Source: Firmicutes bacterium UBA2058
Lineage (GTDB): Bacteria; Bacillota; Clostridia; Tissierellales; Sedimentibacteraceae
Direction: 5' to 3'
NCBI GenBank assembly: GCA_002332905.1
Contig: DDAM01000020.1
Coordinates: forward strand, 1 to 64,000
Length of the DNA stretch: 64,000 bases
The notes beneath the pieces are model-generated. The model was given only the letters and a program-made list of their open reading frames with translations, was not told the DNA's origin and did not search any database. Positions 7,191 through 17,700 of this stretch are shown piece after piece. Within the stretch, counting starts at the first letter, position 1. Every line of letters starts with the position of its first letter. The position numbers and the translations under genes were made by a program.

Positions 7191-8402
7191 TTAGTATATA
7201 TCGTCTATAAAGTCAATATTTTCATTATCAATTTCAACCATTGAAATATTATTAAACTTCTTCTCTATTTTATTAGAGGTAATGTTTATATGTTCAACAT
7301 CATCTGAAACCTTTTTAATATCCTTAGCAAGTGCATCCCAGCGTGTTTTATATCTTTTAAACTCTTCTCCAAGCTTATTTAGCTCTGAATGAATTATACT
7401 AGAATATTTTTCTCTTTCCATATTCTTAAGTATCACTTGAACTGTTGATAATACTGACATTAAAGTTGTTGGAGACGCAAGCCAAACTTTATTACTGCTT
7501 GCATAATCAATTAAATCTTGATGATATGCATTTATCTCAGCAAATATTGCCTCTGCCGGTATAAACATCACTGCTTGCTCAGATGTTTCTCCAATTATTA
7601 TATACTTGCTGCTAATATCATTAACGTGCTTTTTAATGTTAATTTTAAACTCTCTCTCAGCCTGTACTCTTTCAAACTCAGAGATATTTTTATCAATCAT
7701 TCTTTGATAGTTTTCAAGCGGAAATTTTGAATCTATACACAAGGTTCCTACAGGTTCTGGTATATATACTACAGCATCTGCTATATTACCGTTTGGCAAT
7801 TTCTTTTGAATTTGAAAAATCTTATCATTGCCTTCTCCAAATATAGAAATTAAAATGTTATTAAGCTGTATTTCTCCAAATGTCCCTCTGCTTTTCTTAT
7901 CAGTGAGAATATCCTGCAATGAGACAATATTTGTTGATAAACTATCTATTTTCTTTTGAGCCTCATCAATTTTAGAAAGTCTTTCTAATATATTTGCAAA
8001 TGTTTTGTTGGTTTTATCAAAGCCTTCACTAAGTCTTTCATCTACTCTTTTATTGATGTTGTTTAAATTATCATCAATTCTTATAGTCAATGTATTAAAA
8101 TTATTGGTTAAGCTTTCAGCAAGCCTTATGCTTGATTCGTTTATATATTTAGATGTACCCTCTTGAAAGCTTATAAAATCTTTATTCATACGAGTAGAAA
8201 TATTCTCTAATCTTTCTACCATCTGTAGCTTGTTTTCTAGTAATGCTTTTAATTGCCTTTGATCTAATTCACTTATTTTTGTAGCTAAGCTGTCAAAGTA
8301 AGCATAGTTATTTTCACTGCTTGTCCTAGTAAAAAGCTTTATGAGAATAATAATACTAGCTACAGCACATATTGATGTTGTCATTAAAATAATAATTTCC
8401 AT
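7191..8402 (-). CDS. rmuC: RmuC-family DNA recombination protein
   Basis: A 403-aa protein. It has an N-terminal membrane segment (MEIIILMTTSICAVASIIIL), then a long coiled coil (about residues 40-160), and then the RmuC domain recognised by KSRGTFGEIQLNNIL, the CIDSKFPLENYQRM block and FIPAEAIFAEI. RmuC is related to endonucleases and limits rearrangements at inverted repeats in E. coli; the exact biochemical role is unsettled. ATG at 8402 is chosen because GGAGG lies 5 bases upstream; an in-frame GTG at 8414 falls in that site. The leader is the compound hairpin element at 8408-8500. Confidence 0.9.
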   Translation of the reverse strand: MEIIILMTTSICAVASIIILIKLFTRTSSENNYAYFDSLATKISELDQRQLKALLENKLQMVERLENISTRMNKDFISFQEGTSKYINESSIRLAESLTNNFNTLTIRIDDNLNNINKRVDERLSEGFDKTNKTFANILERLSKIDEAQKKIDSLSTNIVSLQDILTDKKSRGTFGEIQLNNILISIFGEGNDKIFQIQKKLPNGNIADAVVYIPEPVGTLCIDSKFPLENYQRMIDKNISEFERVQAEREFKINIKKHVNDISSKYIIIGETSEQAVMFIPAEAIFAEINAYHQDLIDYASSNKVWLASPTTLMSVLSTVQVILKNMEREKYSSIIHSELNKLGEEFKRYKTRWDALAKDIKKVSDDVEHINITSNKIEKKFNNISMVEIDNENIDFIDDIY

Positions 8403-8407
8403 AATTT

Positions 8408-8500
8408 CCTCCACTACGCCTCTTCAATGCGTCACAAAATATAATGAAGAATCGTTTTTTGATTCTTCCATAGAGTGAAGAGTGTTTTTTTCTTCACTCT
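8408..8500 (-). repeat. Compound leader repeat (modules B and A) before rmuC
   Basis: Three parts in tandem. Family-A hairpin: AGAGTGAAGA (8472-8481) pairs with TCTTCACTCT (8491-8500), 10 bp perfect. Second hairpin: GAAGAATC (8446-8453) pairs with GATTCTTC (8461-8468), 8 bp perfect. Module B (8408-8439) reads TTTTGTG, a weak ACGC/GCGT stem, then GTGGAGG on the minus strand, supplying the Shine-Dalgarno of rmuC. Same order of parts as 6354-6505. Confidence 0.75.
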
Positions 8501-8516
8501 AACCTCATTTATATGT

Positions 8517-9692
8517 TTAATTTATGCTTTTATGCTGCTTATAATTGTATGTACTTACTAAAACTGCAAGTAAAAAAGCAGTAGATGCAGCAAAAAACGG
8601 AATTTTGCTTCCAAAGGAATAAACAAAGCCAGCAAACAATGCTCCAGCTATTCTTCCAGCTGATGTTATTGAATTAAATACTCCAGATATAACTCCACTG
8701 TCATCTTTATTAACATTCATTGTAGCCAATGCTTGTTGAATAGGTATGTACATAGCATTAAATGTAAAAAATACTATATTTCCAAGTATAAAGTATAATA
8801 CACTCGGTATAAATGGAACTACAAGTGTAGAAATACCACACAATAATAGTATGAAAATTAACGATTTTCTAATATTCGTATTTTTTATTATATAAATGTT
8901 TATTGTAAAATTAGCAGTAAGTCCAATTATTCCAATCACAGCTTTTATTATACCATTATATGACGCGGGAAAATCAAGCTCAGCTTTTATATAATAATTA
9001 AAGGCATTATCATAAGCAGTGGTTGCAAAAGCACAAATAAATACACCTACTAAAAAAGTTACAAGTGCTGTAGTATAAATACTTTTCTTATTAACAGTAA
9101 CATATTTATTTACATCATAAACATATGTACTAGTATTATTACTCTCACCTAAAGTTAATGCAGCTATAAGCGTAAGAACTAATGTGCTAATTACCTGAAC
9201 ATAAAAAGTTAATTCAATTGAAATATCACCAATAAGTCCTCCAACTAAATATCCCATTGCTCCAGCAAAGGAAGAAAATGCAGCATAATAGGACATGTAT
9301 TTTGAACGATTTTCGTTATTAGTTACATTTACAGTATAAGCCATTATAGCAACAAATACTGCGGCACTAAACCAACCAGCAATAAATCTACCTATCAAAG
9401 CAATAAATGGAGTTTTAGCGATTCCAAATATTAGCTGTCCAAGCCCATAGCCAGGCATACCTAAAAGTATTATCTTAACATAGCCAATTTTATTACCCAA
9501 TCGTCCCCATAACGGCGAAGATATGGATACTGCTATAGACATAGTCGCAAATGCTACTCCAAACATATAGTCAGGAAAATTCAAATTAACAAAAAGCGTA
9601 GGTGTTATTGGATGAACGCAGTTTGCCAACAAAGAAAAAGTAGAGCCTATTAATATTAATCTAAATATTGATACTTTTTTTAAACTTCTCAA
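8517..9692 (-). CDS. MFS transporter
   Basis: A 391-aa major facilitator with about 12 predicted membrane segments in two halves. The A-motif-like loop GRLGNKIGYVKIILLG (about residues 62-77) follows TM2, and GRFIAGWFSAAVF lies in TM4. Such proteins export drugs or other small molecules by proton antiport; the substrate is unknown. The start is a TTG at 9692 (MRSLKK...) with AGGA 7 bases upstream; no nearby ATG fits. It ends 17 bases before the hairpin element preceding rmuC. Upstream lies a degenerate leader module (9717-9764). Confidence 0.87.
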   Translation of the reverse strand: MRSLKKVSIFRLILIGSTFSLLANCVHPITPTLFVNLNFPDYMFGVAFATMSIAVSISSPLWGRLGNKIGYVKIILLGMPGYGLGQLIFGIAKTPFIALIGRFIAGWFSAAVFVAIMAYTVNVTNNENRSKYMSYYAAFSSFAGAMGYLVGGLIGDISIELTFYVQVISTLVLTLIAALTLGESNNTSTYVYDVNKYVTVNKKSIYTTALVTFLVGVFICAFATTAYDNAFNYYIKAELDFPASYNGIIKAVIGIIGLTANFTINIYIIKNTNIRKSLIFILLLCGISTLVVPFIPSVLYFILGNIVFFTFNAMYIPIQQALATMNVNKDDSGVISGVFNSITSAGRIAGALFAGFVYSFGSKIPFFAASTAFLLAVLVSTYNYKQHKSIN

Positions 9693-9716
9693 TTTATTTC
9701 CTACCTTCTATCTTAT

Positions 9717-9773
9717 GCCCATGCATTTATTGCACAAAGCGGTATGAAAAACTTGCGCATGGGCTCGATGCAT
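9717..9773 (-). repeat. Degenerate leader module with 8-bp palindrome before the MFS gene
   Basis: GCCCATGC (9717-9724) pairs with GCATGGGC (9757-9764). Read on the minus strand, 9738-9717 gives TTTGTG-CAATAAATGC-ATGGGC, a copy of module B in which the GGAGG has decayed. The 11-mer GCTCGATGCAT at 9763-9773 also occurs at 5671-5681. Confidence 0.5.
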
Positions 9774-9794
9774 ATTTTTATTATTGCCTATCTC

Positions 9795-12700
9795 TCATTC
9801 AATCTTAATTTGCATATTATGATCAAATAGGTATAAGTAACATTCCTTAACAACCTTATTTGTTAATTTTTCTAATGCTTCCTTATATGCAAGGATTTGT
9901 GTTTCATATTGTCCCCTTATAATGTCAATATTATTGTGGACTGCATCAGTTTTATAGTCAATTACAACTATTTCATCACCCTCATAAAAATAGCAATCTA
10001 TAATACCTTGAATAAGAATATTATCATCTTCATTTAAGTTTTTAATTATATCATTTGCTTGTTTTTTGATAACAAATGGTGTTTCTCTTTTCATTTTTTT
10101 AGAATTAATCATCCGTTTTCCTATATCTGAATTAAAAAAGTTTACTATTTGACTAATATTAACAACACTGGCTTCATCTACTGTCAGTATATTATTATTA
10201 ACCATATTAGAAATTTGATTTTTTATATTATCAAGGTCAAGTCTTTCTTTTATATTTAAATGTTGCATAACATAGTGAGTTATTGTACCTATTTCAGCCT
10301 TTGTAAACTCAATGTTTTTTTCTTTAAACATTGGTATATCAATAAGCTTTGGGATATTATATTTAATATTCTCTATATTTTTGTCCTTATTATCTAAGTT
10401 TTTCATATCAGTTACTGATAATTTTGTTGGAACATTAATAGATTTTTTATACTTGTATTCAAAACTAAGACGCCTATCTATTTCATCAATATATTCACTA
10501 TTGATTTGTTCTTTAAAGCTTCTTATTTCATTGATTTTATCATCTCTACTTAAATTTGCATCCTTAAAATTATAATTTATGTCTAATAATGATAAACATT
10601 TTATATTCCAGCTTGATTCGCAATTATCACACTTTATATTGCAGTTATCATCACCAACTGCTTCTCTTAGCACTGAAGCATCCTTGTGACTGTATAAAGA
10701 GCTACAAATCCAGTCTAAATACGATGATGCACTGTATAAATTGTAATGACTTGTTCCTCTTTTCCATTTTTTAGCTCTCGAGTTCACACTTTTTATAGTA
10801 CCACACATTATCAGCTTATCTACAGCTCTTGTAAGTGCAACATATAAAACCCTCATCTCCTCCGACAAGGTTTCTAGTTTTGTTACATTTTTAAGAGCAA
10901 TACGAGGTAGAGTTTCTTTGTAAACTCTAAGCTGTGGGTTGATATATTTAGGTGCTATACCATATTTTTTATGCTTTAAAATATTTTTAGATACATCCAT
11001 CATATTAAATTTTTTATTTAAACCGCAAATCAATACTACTTGAAATTCAAGTCCTTTACTTTTATGTATTGTCATAAGCCTTACTACATTATCATTTTCA
11101 CCAAGAATTTTAGCAGTTGCTTCGTCGCTATTTGAAAGTTTAAGTTTCTCAATATATTTTAAAAAGTTATATAATCCAGTCATTGAAGTCTTTTCATATT
11201 CATAAGCTTTGTCAGTTAGAAGTCTTAAGTTAGCTTGTCTTATTTTACCATTTGGCAATGCACCTACGAAATAATAGTAATCTGTCTCCATTAATATTTG
11301 CCAAATTAAATCATTAAGTTTAGCGTATCTACTATCTTTTTTATATTTCTCAATTAAATTTATAAAAGTATTTATTTTATATGATAGTTGGTCACTTTCA
11401 TTATTTTTATAAATATATAGAGCATCTATAAATGAAATTTTAGGAGACTTAACTCTTATTTTAATTAATTCATCTGTAGTAAATTTACCTATTGGTGAAC
11501 GCATAATACTAAGAAGTGGAATATCCTGCCTTATGTTATCTATAAGTCTTAATAAATTAATCATTATTTGAATTTCTATAGTTTCAAAATATCCCGTTCC
11601 GGTATCAGAATAAAAAGGTATGCCTTCATTAAAAAATACTTCCTCAAATATACTTGACCAATTAGATACTGACCTTAAAAGTATTACTATATCTTTAAAT
11701 TCTATAGGTTTAAATTCATTTGTTTTAGCGTTATATGTACTTTCTGACAGCAATTTTTTAATTCTGCTTACTGCAAAATAAGCCTCTATTTCAGCAGTTT
11801 CCATGCTCTGTATTTCTTCGTCAATTTCATCCTCATTAACTATATCCGATTCAATGATATTTAATTCAACTACATCTTCATCTGTAGATTCAAAATCCAT
11901 TCCTACATTTAAAAATACAGAATTATCATAATTAAGCTCACCAAGCCTTTTAGACATAATTTTTTCAAATATATAATTAGTAGCATTAAGTATCTCTTTT
12001 CTACTTCTAAAATTATGGTTTAAATCTATTCTTTGATTAATATCACCTTGTGATACGCAATCGACCTTATAAGTTTCCAGCTTAGAATTAAACAAGTCAA
12101 CATCTGCTAATCTAAATTTATATATACTTTGCTTAGAGTCACCAACCATAAACATGTTATTGTCTCTTTTAATTTTGCTAAGCAAAGTTTCCTGCAATTG
12201 ATTACTATCCTGATATTCATCAACAAAAATGAACTTGAATCTGTTTTTATAAACCTGACTTATATCCTCATTTGAAAGTGCTTCTAATGCATAATGCTCC
12301 ACGTCGTTAAAATCTACTATAGCCTTATCTGATTTTTTATCTTTAAATACTACCATTAAATCATAGACTAAGGTATATAAAGCCTTCATAGCAGGATACA
12401 TGTAGTTTATTGCTTCAGTAAACTCATCCATATTTTTATTTGGTATAAGTTTTTTAATACTGTCTATGATTTTTTTATATTCCTCACGTATCTGCTTTAC
12501 ATCATCAATTTTATGCTCATCAGCATCTTCCTTTGCCTTACCACGTATAGATGCAAGTCTTGGATGAGACATTGAATATAATTTTTCTATAAAACTTTCA
12601 AAACTACTATCAAGTGATGATTTTAAAGTATTTACGTTATCTAAATCCAATAGTATTGTGTCAATATATGCATTTGGCCCTCCAGTCTCTTTACATATAT

Positions 12701-13406
12701 CCTTACAATCCTCTAATGACTCTTTAGCACCATCTAAAAATGTATCTATATTTTCCTTAATAATGTGTATCCACTCTGAATTTTCAAGCTTGTCCTTATC
12801 AATTTTAAGCTTATTAATTGAGCATTCTAGCCATTCTAATGGACTTGGAAAGCTCAATACAAAATAATACATATCTTTTATAATATCAACTAATTCATTA
12901 TCTGAACGATTACTTGTAAAACATTCAACTAGTTGAACAAATTCACTAGTTTTTTCTGTATAGGCTTTCTCAAGAACTTCATCTATAGCATCATTTAATA
13001 GTATTTGACATTCATTAGGATCACCGATTCTAAAATTCGGATCAATTCCCAGCACATGAAAATTCTTTCTTAATACGTCTATACAAAATGAGTGAATAGT
13101 TGAAATATTTGCTTTATTTAATAGATTAAGCTGATTTCTAAGGTGTTTTTTTATATTAGGATCAGTTATAGATTCATCCTCTAAGGCTTTGTATAGTACT
13201 TTCTGTATTTTTTGCTTCATACCAGCTGCTGCTGCATTAGTAAAGGTTACTATTAAAAAAGAATCAATATTTTCATTATTATCCCTAACTAAAGTAATGA
13301 TTCTTTCAACTAAAACAGCAGTTTTACCAGAGCCAGCTGCCGCTGAAACAAGTATATTTTTATCTCTTGTATCAATAACCTTTTGTTGATTGACAGTCCA
13401 TTTCAT
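9795..13406 (-). CDS. addA: ATP-dependent helicase/nuclease subunit A (AddA)
   Basis: A 1203-aa subunit of AddAB, which resects double-strand ends for RecA-dependent repair, the Firmicutes counterpart of RecBCD. UvrD-type Walker A is SAAAGSGKT (residues 21-29), Walker B is FVDEYQDSNQ (about residue 400), and motif III follows as MVGDSKQSIYKFR. A late helicase motif is MTIHKSKGLEF. The C-terminus carries the RecB-family nuclease core GIIDCYF ... VIDYKTD. Length is normal. ATG at 13406 (MKWTVNQQK) is preferred, with GAGGTG 6-7 bases upstream; an in-frame ATG at 13433 would add nine residues without a site. It has its own promoter at 13439-13467. Confidence 0.97.
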   Translation of the reverse strand: MKWTVNQQKVIDTRDKNILVSAAAGSGKTAVLVERIITLVRDNNENIDSFLIVTFTNAAAAGMKQKIQKVLYKALEDESITDPNIKKHLRNQLNLLNKANISTIHSFCIDVLRKNFHVLGIDPNFRIGDPNECQILLNDAIDEVLEKAYTEKTSEFVQLVECFTSNRSDNELVDIIKDMYYFVLSFPSPLEWLECSINKLKIDKDKLENSEWIHIIKENIDTFLDGAKESLEDCKDICKETGGPNAYIDTILLDLDNVNTLKSSLDSSFESFIEKLYSMSHPRLASIRGKAKEDADEHKIDDVKQIREEYKKIIDSIKKLIPNKNMDEFTEAINYMYPAMKALYTLVYDLMVVFKDKKSDKAIVDFNDVEHYALEALSNEDISQVYKNRFKFIFVDEYQDSNQLQETLLSKIKRDNNMFMVGDSKQSIYKFRLADVDLFNSKLETYKVDCVSQGDINQRIDLNHNFRSRKEILNATNYIFEKIMSKRLGELNYDNSVFLNVGMDFESTDEDVVELNIIESDIVNEDEIDEEIQSMETAEIEAYFAVSRIKKLLSESTYNAKTNEFKPIEFKDIVILLRSVSNWSSIFEEVFFNEGIPFYSDTGTGYFETIEIQIMINLLRLIDNIRQDIPLLSIMRSPIGKFTTDELIKIRVKSPKISFIDALYIYKNNESDQLSYKINTFINLIEKYKKDSRYAKLNDLIWQILMETDYYYFVGALPNGKIRQANLRLLTDKAYEYEKTSMTGLYNFLKYIEKLKLSNSDEATAKILGENDNVVRLMTIHKSKGLEFQVVLICGLNKKFNMMDVSKNILKHKKYGIAPKYINPQLRVYKETLPRIALKNVTKLETLSEEMRVLYVALTRAVDKLIMCGTIKSVNSRAKKWKRGTSHYNLYSASSYLDWICSSLYSHKDASVLREAVGDDNCNIKCDNCESSWNIKCLSLLDINYNFKDANLSRDDKINEIRSFKEQINSEYIDEIDRRLSFEYKYKKSINVPTKLSVTDMKNLDNKDKNIENIKYNIPKLIDIPMFKEKNIEFTKAEIGTITHYVMQHLNIKERLDLDNIKNQISNMVNNNILTVDEASVVNISQIVNFFNSDIGKRMINSKKMKRETPFVIKKQANDIIKNLNEDDNILIQGIIDCYFYEGDEIVVIDYKTDAVHNNIDIIRGQYETQILAYKEALEKLTNKVVKECYLYLFDHNMQIKIE

Positions 13407-13438
13407 CAGCTTCACCTCACATAATCTTTTCATACAAT

Positions 13439-13467
13439 ATTATATAGTGAAAACTGATTTTTCTCAA
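13439..13467 (-). promoter_or_regulatory. Promoter of addA
   Basis: On the minus strand: TTGAGA (13462-13467), 17-base spacer, TATAAT (13439-13444). It lies just after the terminator at 13486-13516, so addA is transcribed separately from addB. Confidence 0.65.
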
Positions 13468-13485
13468 TAAAAATAAATAATAATT

Positions 13486-13516
13486 AAGACCCCACAGTGT
13501 TATGCTGTGGGGTCTT
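13486..13516 (-). terminator. Strong terminator upstream of addA
   Basis: AAGACCCCACAG (13486-13497) and CTGTGGGGTCTT (13505-13516) form a perfect 12-bp stem with a 7-base loop; T-rich sequence follows on the minus strand. It ends transcription coming from the addB side. Confidence 0.9.
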
Positions 13517-13523
13517 ATTATTT

Positions 13524-13546
13524 CCTCCATGCAATAATTTACACAA
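13524..13546 (-). repeat. Orphan leader module B with no gene behind it
   Basis: On the minus strand TTGTGTAAATTATTGC-ATGGAGG, 22 of 23 bases identical to the leader of tupB at 43969-43993. Here the GGAGG is followed by AAATAATAAG and then a terminator, with no start codon. Either a gene was lost or the module can exist independently of a gene. Confidence 0.6.
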
Positions 13547-13775
13547 GAATGCCACTGTCTTGACCTACGTTCAAGACGTAAAAGACTTGTTCAAAAATTT
13601 TATTAGAATAGCACTAATGTGTCAATAATTTTTAAAAAAAATTTACAAATTTATAATTTCCTCTGGTATTTTTTTATATCAAGAAAACAATTCGATATCT
13701 ATTGCTTTGTTAAAATCCTTTTCTACTGGTTTTAGCATACATATACGATTTTTAAGTCCATGTGGTCCAGTTTTA

Positions 13776-14468
13776 TTATCTGGAGAAAAAAAAAAAAATT
13801 CCACATTTTCCTTCGTTATATTCAACTTTAGAATCTAAAAATTCCTTTGTATAAAAATTCAACTGAATATCATCCTCAGTTTCATATTCTATCATTGCTA
13901 AGTACATACCTTTAGGACATGTTTGTTCTACAAATTCATAGTAATCCTTTTTCATTTCTTGGAGCTGCTCATCACCGATATTTGCATCCTTTATAGCTTT
14001 TTTCATATGATCAGAATCAAAATGTTTATTTGCATCTTCCCATATATCATAATTCTCTACTTTATTTATGTAGAAATCATAGCTTCTATTAGTTTCTTCA
14101 TCGTAAAATGATTGTTTTTCATTTAGATTATCTCCGAAGTTTACAGTTATAGGCTTATTGATTAAAATCTGCTTAAAATCTTCTGCTATCTTTATTTTCA
14201 TATCCAAAGTCTTTGATAAATCTATTTTAGGAAAGTCTTCTCCTTCCTGTTGCATATAAGTATAAATCATTAAATCGTAAGTATTATATTCATCAAATGA
14301 CTCTACAGATAATCCCTTCTCCATAAAATGCTGTAAAGCCATACATAAATCATTAACATTATCACGCAGAGAAGTTCCACTTGATGAAGTAAAAGTCATA
14401 CTTTTACCTTGAACCTCTATTTCATTTATACTAAAATAATAGGTAGAATCCAATATATTTTCTTGCAT
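13776..14468 (-). CDS. Unknown protein, reading frame interrupted at a T13 tract
   Basis: A 230-aa acidic soluble protein with no family I recognise. It has no signal peptide or membrane segment. As written the frame ends in Phe-Phe-Phe-Phe-Ser-Arg after a run of 13 T (minus strand, 13786-13798). With 12 T the frame stays open for about 35 more residues (SPDNKTGPHGLKNRICM..., ending ...AIDIELFS) and stops at 13679. The longer form is probably the true product, by slippage, phase variation or an assembly error. ATG at 14468 is preferred; the GTG at 14510 would translate the intergenic hairpin at 14487-14513. It lies between addB and addA, downstream of a 73-aa gene. Confidence 0.6.
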   Translation of the reverse strand: MQENILDSTYYFSINEIEVQGKSMTFTSSSGTSLRDNVNDLCMALQHFMEKGLSVESFDEYNTYDLMIYTYMQQEGEDFPKIDLSKTLDMKIKIAEDFKQILINKPITVNFGDNLNEKQSFYDEETNRSYDFYINKVENYDIWEDANKHFDSDHMKKAIKDANIGDEQLQEMKKDYYEFVEQTCPKGMYLAMIEYETEDDIQLNFYTKEFLDSKVEYNEGKCGIFFFFSR

Positions 14469-14486
14469 TTCTTCTCTTTTAGTCAC

Positions 14487-14513
14487 AGAGTGAAGACTTT
14501 TTTTCTTCACTCT
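14487..14513 (-). repeat. Family-A intergenic hairpin
   Basis: AGAGTGAAGA (14487-14496) pairs perfectly with TCTTCACTCT (14504-14513), the same 10-bp stem as at 8472-8500. It lies between the 73-aa gene (stop at 14517) and the gene starting at 14468. Confidence 0.75.
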
Positions 14514-14516
14514 TTC

Positions 14517-14738
14517 TCATTCATACTCTAGCTCTTCATAATTATCACAATCATACTCGGAAAAGCTATCTCTATGTTTAGGGCTATCATCATGCATAAT
14601 TACCCAAAGCTTATTTTCTTCATTTTGAGATGTTATTCCAATAATTATACATTCTTTATCTCTGATTTTTATAGATTTATTGATAATAAATTCATCACTA
14701 GGTAAAAGCATTTGTTCCTTTAAATGTTTAAATAGCAT
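14517..14738 (-). CDS. Small acidic protein, function unknown
   Basis: A 73-aa protein with an AGGAG site 8 bases before ATG 14738, directly downstream of addB (5 bases after its stop). The sequence has alternating hydrophobic strands (KIRDKECIIIGITS, KLWVIMHD) and a very acidic tail rich in Asp, Glu and Tyr, which suggests a small beta-barrel fold. I do not recognise it. Its position in the addB transcript may be incidental. Confidence 0.65.
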   Translation of the reverse strand: MLFKHLKEQMLLPSDEFIINKSIKIRDKECIIIGITSQNEENKLWVIMHDDSPKHRDSFSEYDCDNYEELEYE

Positions 14739-14743
14739 AATAT

Positions 14744-17700
14744 TTACTCCTTATTTTCCCTTTCCTTTTCCAATATCAGCTCACTTAATATTTCATCTTT
14801 ACTTGTTTTTTTAATATTTCTATATTTATTTCCGTCTATTGAAGAATCAAATTGGCATACTGTTTTATAGTCACAATATGAACATGGTGTTTTATTCGAA
14901 TCTTTTTTAAATGGATTTATATCTATTTTACCGTCCAAAATTTTATTTGATAGTTCACCTGCTATAGCATCAACTTTGTCTAAAACTAGCATATATTCAT
15001 TGTCATTTAGTACCTTTGAAGCCTTTGTTAAGGTATTATCTGATTTAAAAGATACAGGAATTACATTTGATGATTTTGCATTTTCTATATCACTATCAAT
15101 GTTTTTTATTATATTCATATCCTCAAGCACATAACCCTTAAGAGAAAGCTCCTTAAATATTTCATCCTCATATAATTCATTGGAATTACTATCTCCATCT
15201 ATAAATGGATCATCTATGTTAAAATAAAATACTCCGCTTATCTTAGGGATAAGTTCATTAATTTTTTCACCACTTTTGATTATTGAAGATAAATACACAA
15301 ATAGCTGTAGCTGTAATCCATTCATTACATCGCCTAAAACTATATCTTTTTTTGAGGATTTATAATCAACTATGTTTATATATGCATTTTCTCCATCCTC
15401 TAACACATCAACTCTGTCAACTCTCCCCTCAAGAAGAATCTTTTTAGATATACCAAGGATTTCTTTTTTGATTTCAAATTCCGTAAATTTAGGCTCAAAA
15501 TTGCCTTTTTTTAGCTGGCTTACCATAGTCAAAGCAGCTCTATCTAATAGTCTTTTTATTTTCTCCTTAATATATTTGTTTCTCTCATTGTATTCTAGGG
15601 CATTATTATCTGATAGATTCTCACTTAGAACCTCATTAATGCACATTTCCATAGATTTAGTCACATTTTCTTTATCTGCAACTTTTACATCAATAGACTT
15701 GTTAATTATGCTATTGGTGAACCTCTCTATACACTCGTGAAAAATGTTGCCAATATCATAATATTCAACCTTAAGCTCTTTACGAGGATAAGGCTTTATA
15801 CCAAAATCCATAAAGAATTTAAATGGGCACGAAGCAAAATTTTCAAGCTTTGAAACAGACATAGTCATATATTCACCGTATATCTTATCAATATCAGTAT
15901 TTTTGATATCATTAACTATATTTTTATAGTTAAACCCGCTGTCTATTATATATGCTAAATCCTCACAGTTTCTTTCATACCAGCTATATACGTCCTTCCA
16001 AACGTCGTTTAGAGGTTTTCCTTCAATAAATTCTCTTAGCCTTTCAATAAGTACCTCTAATGTTGCCTTTTTAGTCATGATAAAGTTTAGTTCGTCATTA
16101 TTTGATAAGTCACTTTCTATTTTTATATTAATAAATATTTGTTTTAACTTATCAATATACAAAGAAGGTTGTAATGCTTTTCCATCTACTGTACTTAAAG
16201 CATAACTGACAAATAAGTAATCCGTTGGCTTTGTTAAAACCTTATATAATATGTGTTTTTCCTTATAATTATTGTAAGTGCTTGTATTTAATAGCTGCAA
16301 TCCAAGAGCCTTCAATGTATCCTTTTCTTCGTCTAATAAAAGTCCCTTATCTTCTCCATAGGATAATAAAACCCCTTCATTTGCACCTATTAAAAATATA
16401 GCCTTATAGTTATTTATGAACGCTCTATCTAAATCTCCAACAACAACCTTGTCAAGTGTAGGAGGTATAATTCCAAGCTCTATTTCAGATAGTCCTGCTT
16501 CTAATATTTTTCTATATTGAATAGGTGTTATCTCAACATCTTTAGATGTAAGTATAATTTGCTCAAAAATTTCTATTATAACATTCCAAACCTGTGTATT
16601 AATAAATGATAGCTCATATAAGCCTTTGTGCTTAAACTCATCTACCTTTTTTTCAATATTTTGCTGTATATTATGCATTTTAAAAATATTATACAAAAAT
16701 ATAGTTATATCTTCTGAAGTTTTTAATTTTGAAAATTCTTTTCTAAGCTTTCCAAAATCATCAGCAAATTTCTTACGAAGTTCTTCATAAAATTCTACAT
16801 TCTTGTCTTTAATTTTAAATGGTTTAAACCACTTATTGCCTTCTATACCAAACTCTAAAGCAAAATTCTCTAGCTTGTCAACCTCACCATAATCAAGTCC
16901 AGAAAATCCAGTTTTAAAATATTCAAACACACTTTGATGCTTGAAGTTAAAATTAAGCATGTCCAGTATCGATAAAATATATTTAACAAAAGGATTGTTC
17001 ATTATATCCTTTTTTAAATCTATAAAAAATGGTATATCAAACTGTGTAAATACCTTCTTAATATTTATACTATACATGTCCATTGCTGAAGTAACAACAG
17101 CTATATCCTTGTATCTATAGCCTTTATCTCTAACTAGGTTAAGAATTTTTCTACAAACATTTTCTATTTCTGTATATGTGTTCATAGATGAAAATGCTAT
17201 TACATTTTCCGGATTTTCTAAATATTTAGCTGTTGTTGAAACAGTAAACATATTTTCATCAATTGCTTTTATCTCCGTATTATTTATATAACTTTTGTTA
17301 AGTTTAATTATTTCAAGATCTATACTTAAATCCTCAGCAATTTTTTTGTATTGCATATAAGTATCGTAAGTCACCTTAAATATTTCATAATCATCTATAG
17401 TTTCAAGATTTTTAAGGCATCTATTGTCTATATTTAATGAGATAGTGACACCCTTTGAATTTTCTACTAATTTTTTTATAACCTCTAATCTTTGTCCAAC
17501 TAAGCTTTCAAAATTATCTATGTAAATATATGAATTTTTTATAAGATTAGATTTTTCTATTAAATTTATAAAGTAATTAGTTTTATCCTGATCATCAAAG
17601 AAATTATTCTTTGTTATAGTTTCCATTTTTTTATAAATGTTAATTATGTCAGTTAGCTTTCTTTTTAACAGTTCATTTTTTAAGTCAGATGTATCAATAT

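Noticed and set aside
14468..14510. GTG start at 14510 adding MKKKSLHSVTKREE to the unknown protein
   Set aside because: The added residues are a translation of the family-A hairpin, and no ribosome binding site precedes the GTG.
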